Positions 1-6,869 are shown, counted from the first letter of the stretch. The stretch is 15,121 bases of DNA from JBBIOI01 sp037443425 (GCA_037443425.1 JBBIOI010000082.1:1-15121), one strand, 5' to 3'. The notes: a model not told the origin generated them from the letters alone. Program-made: numbers and translations.

Positions 1-23
1 CGCATTGAGGAGGTGTTCCTGAA

Positions 24-56
24 GAGCCGTGTGAGGGAAAACCTCAAGCACGGTTC
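24..56 (+). mobile_element. Group II intron domain V, probable 3' remnant
   Basis: This 33-nt stretch has the form of group II intron domain V, the catalytic hairpin of these self-splicing retroelements. The lower stem is GAGCCGTG (24-31) pairing with CACGGTTC (49-56), including one G-U pair. An upper stem TGAGG/CCTCA is capped by a GAAAA loop, and a two-base AG bulge lies on the 3' side. The catalytic AGC triad is at 25-27. The bases TGTGAGGGGC that follow also resemble the usual domain V-VI linker. No domain VI hairpin with a bulged adenosine is visible before the next gene starts at 96, so the 3' end looks truncated or decayed. The rest of the intron, if present, and any reverse transcriptase gene lie outside the window. 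The hairpin form is seen directly; assignment to an intron rests on resemblance to the family. Confidence 0.75.
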
Positions 57-95
57 TGTGAGGGGCATTAACAACCAATAAAGGAGGTTGAAAAG

Positions 96-1067
96 ATGTC
101 TACTCGACGATTGGTAAGGTTTTTATCAGTACTTTTTTTAATCTTTTTAGCAAACAGTATAATTTATGCTCAGGTCATAGGAATTATGACAACGCCTCCA
201 GGGTCTTTCACACATTCTGCTGGTTCTGCTATTGCAAAGGTTATTGTTGAGAAGGTTGGCCTAAATGCAACAGTTCAACCCGGTGCTACAAGACCCTTTG
301 GAGCAATTGATGCAGGATTAGCGATTTTTAGTCTTGCAAATGCCTCTGATCTTTCATTAGCATTTTTGGGTATTGAAGAGTATCAGGATCAGGGCCCAAG
401 AAAGAATCTTCGAATGGCAGCTACATTAATGCCCATGTGGGTTGCACTTCATGTTCGAAAAGATTCAAATATTAAATCGATCAGGGATTTGAAGGGGAAA
501 AGGGTTCCAAGTGGCTTTCATGCGCAGAAGGCCATAGCAAGGGCTATACAGGCACAGCTTGCTAATGCAGGCTTAACCTATGATGATGTAAAACAGGTTC
601 CTTCACCCAATGTAGCCCGTTCTGCTGAAGATTTTGGCAACGGGAAAACAGATGTGCTCTTCTTTGCTTTAGGTTCAGCTGCTGTTCTGGAAGTAAGCTC
701 AAAGGTGGGTGGGCTAAGGGTTTTGCCAATCGATGACTCACCAGAGGCAGTAGCACGGATGAAGAAGATAATCCCTGAACTATATATATCTGAAGTAACC
801 CCTGCTCCAAACTTAGAAGGTATAACAGGTCCTACAAAAGTTGCAACCCAAGATAATGTCTTATTCACACATATAAAAGCTCCAGAGGATATAGTTTATA
901 AGGTAGTAAAGGCAATTTATGAAAACAAAGAAGATCTTGTCGCTTCATTTTCGGCTTTTAAGAGCTTCTCTCCAAAAAGGATGGCCACTCCAATACGTGA
1001 AGTAAGTTTCCATCCGGGTGCAATAAAGTTTTACAGAGAAGTTGGTATCTGGCCATCTAAGCCATAA
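96..1067 (+). CDS. TAXI-family TRAP transporter solute-binding protein
   Basis: This is a periplasmic binding protein of the TAXI family, which captures a small organic solute and delivers it to a TRAP permease driven by an ion gradient. Residues 1-25 form a signal peptide: basic TRR, a hydrophobic core, and probable cleavage after IIYA. The mature part follows the TAXI pattern, with a beta strand (VIGIMTTPPGS) and a serine/glycine-rich stretch with HSAGSAIAK near residues 40-48. The segment IRDLKGKRVPSG near 128-139 is typical of the second half of the first lobe. At 323 residues it has the usual length. The start is ATG 96 with an AAGGAGG ribosome site at 81-87, 8 bases upstream. The permease gene lies 64 bp downstream on the same strand, the normal pairing for this family. 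The substrate cannot be read from the sequence; TAXI proteins are often linked to glutamate or other carboxylates. Confidence 0.93.
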   Translation: MSTRRLVRFLSVLFLIFLANSIIYAQVIGIMTTPPGSFTHSAGSAIAKVIVEKVGLNATVQPGATRPFGAIDAGLAIFSLANASDLSLAFLGIEEYQDQGPRKNLRMAATLMPMWVALHVRKDSNIKSIRDLKGKRVPSGFHAQKAIARAIQAQLANAGLTYDDVKQVPSPNVARSAEDFGNGKTDVLFFALGSAAVLEVSSKVGGLRVLPIDDSPEAVARMKKIIPELYISEVTPAPNLEGITGPTKVATQDNVLFTHIKAPEDIVYKVVKAIYENKEDLVASFSAFKSFSPKRMATPIREVSFHPGAIKFYREVGIWPSKP

Positions 1068-1131
1068 ATGTTTCAATTTTTAATAGAATTTTTAATAGAT
1101 TAAAGTTAAAAAATATCGAAAAGGTCTTTTT

Positions 1132-3018
1132 GTGTCTAAATTCATAATATTTCTCTCTTTTATTATACCCCTTGGGACAGTTTTTGAGGCTATCGATCTC
1201 TTTCGAAGGATTGGTTTTATATTTTATCCTGAGCAGTTCTTTGCAGAAATGTTTGGCCTTGCTGGAATGCTCGTATATCTCTACGTTCCAGGAGGAAAAA
1301 GGAAAAAGAGGGAAGGCCCTATTCCTTGGTATGACCTAATAGCTTCTTTCCTTTGCTTCGCCTGCTGGACTTACATTGCCATTTATTACCCAAGACTATC
1401 TGAATTTTCAACAAATTTTCCTAAGATTGGACTTTTGATAGCCATCATCGTAATTCCGCTTATCCTTGAAGGTCTCAGAAGAACATCTGGTTGGTCAATT
1501 ACGATTATTGTCTTAGCATTTATCATCTTGGCATTAATCTGTCATCAGTTACCAAGTTATTTAAAAGGGAATAAGATTGAGGCTAACCGTTTGCTATATT
1601 TTCTTACTTGGGATTCAACAGCCATCTTGGGAATGCCCCTGAAGATTATATCTACCATTGTCGTTGCCTTTATAATGTTTGGTCAAGCATTATCCTTATC
1701 AGGTGGGTCTTCTTTCTTTACAGATATATCAATGGTTATAATGGGAAAATATAGGGGAGGTCCTGCCAAAATAGCTATTGTTGCCTCTTCTCTTTTTGGG
1801 ACAATCTCAGGAAGTACTGTAGCCAATGTGGTTTCAACGGGTGTAGTCACAATCCCTTTAATGAAACAAGCTGGATATCGTTCCCATATTGCAGGTGCAA
1901 TCGAAGCAGTAGCATCAACAGGTGGTCAGCTTATGCCTCCGGTTATGGGAGTTGCGGCATTTATAATGGCAGAATTTCTTCAAGTTCCTTATTCAAAGGT
2001 CTGTATTGCTGCAATTATACCATCTCTTCTGTACTACGGAGCCTTATTTATTGAGGCTGATCTCGAAGCAGGTCGTTATGGAATTTCAAGAGTTCCAAAG
2101 GAAAAGATTCCTCCTGCGCTTCCTGTCATAAAAAGCGGTTGGTTCTTTTCAGTTCCGTTTATAGTTTTAGTCATAACCATATTTTTCCTCAACTATCCAA
2201 TTCAGCAAAGCGCTTTACTTGCCTGTGCAATTGTTGTGGCCCTTACAATGGTCATAGGTTATAGAGGGAAACGTATAGGGCTCGGAGAAGTATTCGAAAT
2301 ATTCAGGAGCACAGGGACGAATATACTTCAAATCTTTATGATTGGTGCAGGCGCTGGAATTGTAATTGGTGTTTTAAACATTACAGGACTTGGTTTTGGT
2401 TTAACCATATCCTTAATTCAGATAGCTGGAGGAAATATCATACTTTTACTTCTCCTGGCAGCAATACTCTCGATTCTTCTCGGGATGGGAATGCCCACTG
2501 GTGCTGTCTACATACTACTTGCAACTCTGGTCGCTCCTGCCTTGGTTCAGATGAAGATCGATCCTATGGCAGCCCATCTATTCATCCTCTATTATGGAAT
2601 GATGTCTATGATTACACCTCCTGTTGCGATTGGTGCCTATGCAGCAGCTACTTTAAGTGGAGCAGAGCCAATGCGTACAGGTTATGCAGCAATGAGATTT
2701 GGTTGGACAGCATTTGTCATCCCTTTCCTTTTTGTATTTTCAGGAACTTTAATACTTCGGGGTAATCCAATTTTTATACTCATTGACGTATTTACAGCTA
2801 TAGCGGGTGTATGGTTCATCTCTTCTGCTATGATTGGGTATACTAACCGACCAATTGGAATTTTATACCGAATCCTATTTTGGATTACTGGATCTTCACT
2901 ATTGATCCCTATGGGGATTTTAAAATTTGCACGATCAATAAATTTTTTAGGTGCTGTCCTTGCTATAATTCTGATACTTTTAGAATTCTTTTTAAAAAAA
3001 AGGTCGCAAGGTGAATAG
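1132..3018 (+). CDS. TRAP transporter permease, 4TM/12TM fusion protein
   Basis: This is the inner-membrane permease of a TRAP transporter, in which the small DctQ-like (4TM) and large DctM-like (12TM) subunits are fused. That is the standard partner of TAXI binding proteins. The 628-residue length suits a fusion. Hydrophobic segments run through the whole protein, with a short basic loop (GGKRKKREG) after the first two. Family hallmarks in the DctM part are GGQLMPPVMGVAAFIMAEF starting near residue 264, GMGMPTGAVY near 451-460, and the later MITPPVAIGAYAAATLSG. The start is GTG 1132, behind a weak AAAAGG site (1119-1124) about 7 bases upstream; no better start is visible. The gene presumably shares a transcript with the TAXI gene. 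Its last codons overlap a probable terminator for the convergent gene downstream, whose stop lies only 2 bp away. Family assignment is firm; the substrate is unknown. Confidence 0.93.
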   Translation: MSKFIIFLSFIIPLGTVFEAIDLFRRIGFIFYPEQFFAEMFGLAGMLVYLYVPGGKRKKREGPIPWYDLIASFLCFACWTYIAIYYPRLSEFSTNFPKIGLLIAIIVIPLILEGLRRTSGWSITIIVLAFIILALICHQLPSYLKGNKIEANRLLYFLTWDSTAILGMPLKIISTIVVAFIMFGQALSLSGGSSFFTDISMVIMGKYRGGPAKIAIVASSLFGTISGSTVANVVSTGVVTIPLMKQAGYRSHIAGAIEAVASTGGQLMPPVMGVAAFIMAEFLQVPYSKVCIAAIIPSLLYYGALFIEADLEAGRYGISRVPKEKIPPALPVIKSGWFFSVPFIVLVITIFFLNYPIQQSALLACAIVVALTMVIGYRGKRIGLGEVFEIFRSTGTNILQIFMIGAGAGIVIGVLNITGLGFGLTISLIQIAGGNIILLLLLAAILSILLGMGMPTGAVYILLATLVAPALVQMKIDPMAAHLFILYYGMMSMITPPVAIGAYAAATLSGAEPMRTGYAAMRFGWTAFVIPFLFVFSGTLILRGNPIFILIDVFTAIAGVWFISSAMIGYTNRPIGILYRILFWITGSSLLIPMGILKFARSINFLGAVLAIILILLEFFLKKRSQGE

Positions 3019-3031
3019 GCTTAACGAACCT
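2994..3031 (-). terminator. Intrinsic terminator for the RodZ-like gene, inside the permease 3' end
   Basis: On the minus strand, GGTTCG (3030-3025) pairs with CGACC (3006-3002) with one bulged T, and the stem can extend inward through AAG/CTT. It is followed immediately by eight T residues (3001-2994). This is the shape of a Rho-independent terminator. The stem includes the last codons and stop of the RodZ-like gene, and the T tract lies within the coding sequence of the convergent permease. On the plus strand no T tract follows the hairpin, so termination should act only on the minus-strand gene. The stem is imperfect and the loop is large, so the call is moderate. Confidence 0.45.
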
Positions 3032-3869
3032 CGTGCGCATAAAAATTTAGACTATTTAGGATTTCATCTCTCCATCTGAGCTCAACCCTCCAAGGACCAT
3101 ATAAATTTGCACGAAGGGTAAGATAACTGTAGATTGACCAGAGTGGAGGCTTAACATTCATTTCAATTCTCTGGAATTCTTTGTCTTTCCAGTACCAAAC
3201 GTGTGAGACTTTAATATCCTGGTCGGTTTTTATTCTTGTAAAAAAATAGACTCTCTGGTTATTGCATATAAATTCAGAGGCCTTTCCAATGATTGTATTC
3301 CTTCCTGCCTCCTCTTTTACTTCAGAACCTAAAGAGGCTTCAATCACTTCAACAGATGGTTTTTTCTTTTCTGTTAGAATATTATTTGATATTTCTTTAT
3401 CTTCTAAATTTTCTTTTAATTCTTCCTTATCTCCGATCGAAACGGGAGATTTCAAGTGCAAGTCCTGCGAAGGTGGTTTTTTCTCTTCTCGAAATTTAGG
3501 ACTATCTTTAGGAGATTTCAATAACCAAAAAATCATGCCAAAGGAAATAACAGCAATGATCAATAGAGTTAGAAATAGCCTCCTTCTATGGGGCAAACCC
3601 TCTGAATCTGGTTTTTTAGAAGGAGAAAGATTAGTATTTTTTAAATAATCTTGATAGACCTGATATATTTCTTTTGGATCAAGGCCTAAATATCTTGCGT
3701 AAGTTGCTAGAAAACCTTTCACATAAATCGGGGGTGGAAGAAGATCATAGCGGTCTTCTTCAATTGCCCAAAGGAAAGATTCTTTTATTCTTATGGCCCT
3801 TGAGACCTCTTTTAAGGATAGATTCCTTGATTCTCTTTCTCTTTTTAAGTACTTCCCAGGGGTATCCAT
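3021..3869 (-). CDS. RodZ-like HTH-TM protein with C-terminal DUF2914-like domain
   Basis: This is a predicted single-pass inner-membrane protein. Residues 1-75 form the HTH_25 domain of the RodZ family: YLKRERESRNLSLKEVSRAI, then FLWAIEEDRYDLLP and the YVKGFLATYARYLGLD signature. A basic HRRR precedes one transmembrane segment (about 98-117), and a lysine- and glutamate-rich linker runs from 118 to about 190. The C-terminal part (about 200-280) has VSHVWYWKDKEFQRIEMNV and GPWRVELRW, which match the DUF2914 pattern rather than the beta-rich domain of classical RodZ. In RodZ the HTH binds the actin-like MreB and helps set cell shape; whether this protein does so is unknown. The gene is divergent from thpR and convergent with the permease. 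The start is ATG, but no Shine-Dalgarno sequence is visible in TTTTTACCTAAA upstream. I give no symbol because the C-terminus differs from RodZ. Confidence 0.82.
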   Translation of the reverse strand: MDTPGKYLKRERESRNLSLKEVSRAIRIKESFLWAIEEDRYDLLPPPIYVKGFLATYARYLGLDPKEIYQVYQDYLKNTNLSPSKKPDSEGLPHRRRLFLTLLIIAVISFGMIFWLLKSPKDSPKFREEKKPPSQDLHLKSPVSIGDKEELKENLEDKEISNNILTEKKKPSVEVIEASLGSEVKEEAGRNTIIGKASEFICNNQRVYFFTRIKTDQDIKVSHVWYWKDKEFQRIEMNVKPPLWSIYSYLTLRANLYGPWRVELRWRDEILNSLNFYAHEVR

Positions 3870-3901
3870 TTTTAGGTAAAAATGTATTTATCTTTAATAA
3901 A

Positions 3902-3929
3902 AGAATATCATAACTATTTGAAAAGTCAA
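3902..3929 (-). promoter_or_regulatory. Candidate promoter of the RodZ-like gene
   Basis: Reading the minus strand, TTGACT (3929-3924) is a near-consensus -35 box, and TATTCT (3907-3902) is a 4-of-6 -10 box at 16-base spacing. The predicted start near 3895 would give a leader of about 26 bases before the ATG at 3869. The box sits in the left arm of the inverted repeat at 3921-3947. This is a pattern match only. Confidence 0.4.
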
Positions 3930-3947
3930 AATTTCTGTTTGACTTTT
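3921..3947. promoter_or_regulatory. Perfect 10-bp inverted repeat between divergent genes, candidate operator
   Basis: AAAAGTCAAA (3921-3930) and TTTGACTTTT (3938-3947) are perfect reverse complements separated by 7 bases. The repeat lies in the 138-bp gap between the minus-strand RodZ-like gene and plus-strand thpR. Each arm contains a TTGACT that can act as the -35 box of the outward-facing promoter. A dimeric regulator bound here would cover both -35 boxes. As RNA it could also form a short hairpin ending in T residues, but no gene reads into it from either side, so a terminator role is less likely. I do not recognise it as the binding site of a named regulator. Confidence 0.45.
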
Positions 3948-3966
3948 TTCCAAATTATGCTAACAT
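3939..3966 (+). promoter_or_regulatory. Candidate promoter of the thpR-recA-pilT-alaS run
   Basis: TTGACT (3939-3944) and TAACAT (3961-3966, 4 of 6 consensus positions) are spaced by 16 bases, which fits a housekeeping-type promoter. Transcription would start near 3973, about 35 bases before the GTG of thpR, and could run through recA, pilT and alaS. The -35 box is in the right arm of the inverted repeat at 3921-3947. This is a pattern match only. Confidence 0.45.
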
Positions 3967-4007
3967 CAATTTAGATGTCTTTTAAAGAAAACGGAAGGTT
4001 TCATTAG

Positions 4008-4571
4008 GTGATAAGAAGCTTTCTTGCAATAGAAATACCTGAGGATATTCTGAGAAAGATTGAAGAGGTTCAAAAGGATTTAAAATCTTCCAACGCCGAT
4101 ATAAAATGGGTCGATCCAGAGAATATTCATATCACGCTTAAATTTTTTGGTAATATTGAGGACTCAAAGATCGAACCTATTATCAAAACTGCGGATAAAA
4201 TTATAGAATCGTATTTACCATTTTCTATAAAGGTAAGAGGTGTTGGTAGCTTTCCAAATCTAAAGACTCCAAGGGTGATATGGATAGGTGTAATAGATGA
4301 AAGGGGTATCCTCTCTAAATTTCAGGACCAGCTTGAGAAGGCCTTTGAAAGACTCGGGTTTGAAGCTGAGAAAAGACCCTTTCATCCCCATCTCACCTTG
4401 GGAAGGATGAGATCGTTTAAGGAGAAAGGGGATTTAATTAAAAGGCTTGAAAGGTTTCAGGGAGACGATTTTGGAGAATTTAAGGTTGAAAAGGTAGTCT
4501 TATTTAAAAGTGAACTAACAAGACAAGGACCTATCTATACTGCATTGGAGGAAGTAAGGTTAAGAAGTTAA
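4008..4571 (+). CDS. thpR: RNA 2',3'-cyclic phosphodiesterase (ThpR/LigT, 2H family)
   Basis: ThpR belongs to the 2H phosphoesterases, which open 2',3'-cyclic phosphates on RNA ends and were historically also described as 2'-5' RNA ligases. Both catalytic His-x-Thr-x motifs are present: HITL at residues 41-44 and HLTL at 128-131 (inside HPHLTLGR). The N-terminus MIRSFLAIEIP is typical, and the 187-residue length matches the family. The start is GTG 4008 with GGAAGG (3993-3998) 9 bases upstream. It is the first gene of the plus-strand run and lies 40 bp before recA. A ThpR gene next to recA is an arrangement I have seen in several bacterial groups, with no firm functional link. Confidence 0.93.
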   Translation: MIRSFLAIEIPEDILRKIEEVQKDLKSSNADIKWVDPENIHITLKFFGNIEDSKIEPIIKTADKIIESYLPFSIKVRGVGSFPNLKTPRVIWIGVIDERGILSKFQDQLEKAFERLGFEAEKRPFHPHLTLGRMRSFKEKGDLIKRLERFQGDDFGEFKVEKVVLFKSELTRQGPIYTALEEVRLRS

Positions 4572-4611
4572 AATTTAATTTAAAAGGGCCAATTTAAGGA
4601 GGGCTATATAT

Positions 4612-5646
4612 ATGAAGGAAGAGACAAGCAAAAAGGTTGACTCAAGTAAACTAAAGGCAGTTGACATAGCGGTTAGCCAGATCGAAAAACAGTATGGAAA
4701 GGGTGCTATTATGAAATTGGGTGAAGAAACCGTACCTGGAGAGATTCCAACGATATCTACTGGGTCGCTCTCGCTTGACCTCGCACTTGGTGTAGGAGGA
4801 TTACCCAGAGGAAGGGTTGTAGAGATTTTTGGTCCAGAGGCATCTGGTAAGACTACGCTTGCCCTCCATGTTATAGCAGAGGCCCAAAAGAAGGGCGGTA
4901 TTGCTGCCTTCATTGATGCAGAGCATGCACTGGATGTCCAATACGCAAAGAGATTGGGTGTTAAGATAGACGACCTTCTTATCTCCCAGCCTGATACGGG
5001 TGAGCAAGCCTTGGAGATTGCAGAGATCCTTGTAAGAAGTGGTGCAGTGGATGTGATAGTGATAGATTCTGTAGCTGCTCTCGTTCCAAAGGCTGAGATA
5101 GAGGGAGAGATGGGAGATGCCCACATGGGACTTCAGGCAAGACTTATGTCTCAGGCCTTGAGAAAATTGACTGCAACGATCAGTAAATCCAATACTATTG
5201 TGATATTTGTAAATCAGATAAGGATGAAGATTGGTGTAATGTTCGGGAACCCAGAGACAACAACGGGTGGTAATGCATTGAAATTCTATTCGTCTATACG
5301 TCTCGATATTAGAAGAACTGCATCTATCAAACAAGGCCAGGATATCATAGGTTCTCGCACAAAGGTTCGAGTAGTAAAAAATAAGGTTGCCCCTCCCTTT
5401 AAGGAGGTTGAATTCGATATCATCCATGGAGAGGGGATATCGAGAGAAGGGGACATTTTGGATTTGGCAGTGGAGAAGAATATCGTTGAGAAGAGTGGTA
5501 CTTGGTATACCTATCATGGAGATCGAATAGGACAAGGAAGGGAGAATGCAAAACAGTTCCTGAAGGAGAGACCAAAGATACTCGAACAGATAGAGAAAGA
5601 AATTATAGAAAATTTTAAAACATCTAAGATGGGATCCACAATTTAA
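4612..5646 (+). CDS. recA: Recombinase RecA
   Basis: RecA is the ATP-dependent strand-exchange protein of homologous recombination and the co-protease that triggers LexA cleavage in the SOS response. The 344-residue length is normal. Visible features are Walker A GPEASGKTT (74-82), the IDAEHALD segment (101-108), Walker B VIVIDSVAAL (148-157), and the loop L2 region after NQIRMKIGVMFGNPETTTGG (201-220). The C-terminal acidic tail is short, ending in KTSKMGSTI. The start is ATG 4612 with a strong AAGGAGGG (4596-4603) 8 bases upstream. No LexA box of the common Gram-positive or E. coli type is visible in the 40-bp gap before it, so expression probably depends on the promoter before thpR. It is followed 17 bp later by a pilT-type gene rather than recX. 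Confidence 0.99.
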   Translation: MKEETSKKVDSSKLKAVDIAVSQIEKQYGKGAIMKLGEETVPGEIPTISTGSLSLDLALGVGGLPRGRVVEIFGPEASGKTTLALHVIAEAQKKGGIAAFIDAEHALDVQYAKRLGVKIDDLLISQPDTGEQALEIAEILVRSGAVDVIVIDSVAALVPKAEIEGEMGDAHMGLQARLMSQALRKLTATISKSNTIVIFVNQIRMKIGVMFGNPETTTGGNALKFYSSIRLDIRRTASIKQGQDIIGSRTKVRVVKNKVAPPFKEVEFDIIHGEGISREGDILDLAVEKNIVEKSGTWYTYHGDRIGQGRENAKQFLKERPKILEQIEKEIIENFKTSKMGSTI

Positions 5647-5663
5647 GAGAGGAGGATAAAAGA

Positions 5664-6869
5664 ATGGATTTAAATCAAATCTTAATAGAGGCACTTTCAC
5701 AGGAGGCCTCTGATGTCCATATAAAAGTTGGCTCTCCTCCAATTTTTCGAATAAATGGTGTCCTAAAACCCTGGAATAAATTGAAACCGTTTGATCTTAA
5801 CGAAGTATCAAAGATGGCCTTCAGTCTAATGAATGATTGGCAGAAGGAGAGGTTTATAAAGAATAGAGAAGTCGATATGGGTTATGAGGTCTATGGTCTT
5901 GGTCGTTTTCGTGTAAATGTATTTCAACAAAGAGGCAAAATAAGGATAGCCCTGCGAATCGTTCCATATCAGATTAAGAGTCTCGAAGAACTTCATCTTC
6001 CACCTGTAATCAGAAATATTGCCCTTGAGCAAAGAGGGCTCATACTTGTGACAGGAACCACTGGAAGCGGTAAGTCCACAACCCTTGCCTCTATGATAGA
6101 TATTATAAATAACGAAAGGAACAGCCATATCATCACAATTGAAGATCCAATAGAATTTGTTCATGAAGATAAAAAATCTATTATAGACCAAAGAGAGATT
6201 GGTTCTGATACAAGCACATTTTCCAGTGCCCTCAGGGTTGCACTTCGTCAAGATCCTGATGTGATATTAGTGGGCGAGATGAGAGATTTTGAAACCATTG
6301 AGACAGCGCTTACTGCAGCGGAGACAGGTCATCTTGTTCTTTCAACACTCCATACTTTAAATGCTACAGAGACTGTAAATCGTATCATTTCAGTGTTTCC
6401 ACCTTACCACCAGAAGCAGGTAAGGCTCCAGCTTGCAGGCGTACTCAAAGGTGTAATCTCTCAGAGATTGGTTCCACGGGCAGATGGTGCAGGTAGAGTA
6501 CCAGCAGTTGAGATAATGGTTTCAACAGCACGTATAAGAGAGTGCATTATTGAAAAAGATAAAACAAATGAGATCCTCGATGCAATTTCAAAGGGTGTAA
6601 CAGCCTACGGGATGCAAACCTTTGATCAATCACTTATGTTTTTACTGAAAGAGGGGCTTATTACATTTGAAGAGGCACTAAAACACTGTACAAATCCTGA
6701 TGACTTTACCTTAAGGGTGAAAGGGATCCTTGCAACGAGTGATGCTACATGGGAGGACTTTGCTACCTTAGAAATGGAGAAGGAGGCAGAAAAAGAGAAA
6801 AGGTCACAGCTTGAAAGGACTGTAGATAATAAGACGGAGATAAGGAGGGGGACACGCTTTAAACAATGA
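5664..6869 (+). CDS. pilT: Type IV pilus twitching motility ATPase, PilT/PilU family
   Basis: This is a hexameric secretion-type ATPase that powers retraction of type IV pili at the inner-membrane base. All motifs are intact: Walker A GTTGSGKST (131-139), Asp box ITIEDPIEFVH (157-167), Walker B DPDVILVGEMRD (197-208) and His box TGHLVLSTLHT (221-231). The N-terminal part has SDVHIKVGSPPIFRINGVL. The region usually AIRNLIRE in classical PilT is RIRECIIE here (290-297), so it could be a PilU-like paralogue. A charged tail of about 40 residues after GILATSD makes it longer (401) than typical PilT. The start is ATG 5664 with AGAGGAGG (5648-5655) 8 bases upstream. Its stop overlaps the alaS start. 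No other pilus gene is in the window. The family is firm; the choice of pilT over pilU is less so. Confidence 0.92.
   Translation: MDLNQILIEALSQEASDVHIKVGSPPIFRINGVLKPWNKLKPFDLNEVSKMAFSLMNDWQKERFIKNREVDMGYEVYGLGRFRVNVFQQRGKIRIALRIVPYQIKSLEELHLPPVIRNIALEQRGLILVTGTTGSGKSTTLASMIDIINNERNSHIITIEDPIEFVHEDKKSIIDQREIGSDTSTFSSALRVALRQDPDVILVGEMRDFETIETALTAAETGHLVLSTLHTLNATETVNRIISVFPPYHQKQVRLQLAGVLKGVISQRLVPRADGAGRVPAVEIMVSTARIRECIIEKDKTNEILDAISKGVTAYGMQTFDQSLMFLLKEGLITFEEALKHCTNPDDFTLRVKGILATSDATWEDFATLEMEKEAEKEKRSQLERTVDNKTEIRRGTRFKQ

Noticed and set aside
3262..3913. Plus-strand open frames opposite the RodZ-like gene
   Set aside because: The minus-strand frame has a clear HTH, transmembrane and DUF2914-like order; the plus-strand frames are shadows.
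4572..4611. LexA (SOS) box directly before recA
   Set aside because: No E. coli-type CTGT-N8-ACAG or Bacillus-type GAAC-N4-GTTC site is present in the 40-bp gap; only a strong ribosome site is visible.
4575..5742. Antisense open frames of 183 and 313 codons opposite recA and the pilT start
   Set aside because: The plus strand encodes an unmistakable complete RecA with perfect motifs, and the antisense translations resemble no protein and lack plausible starts.
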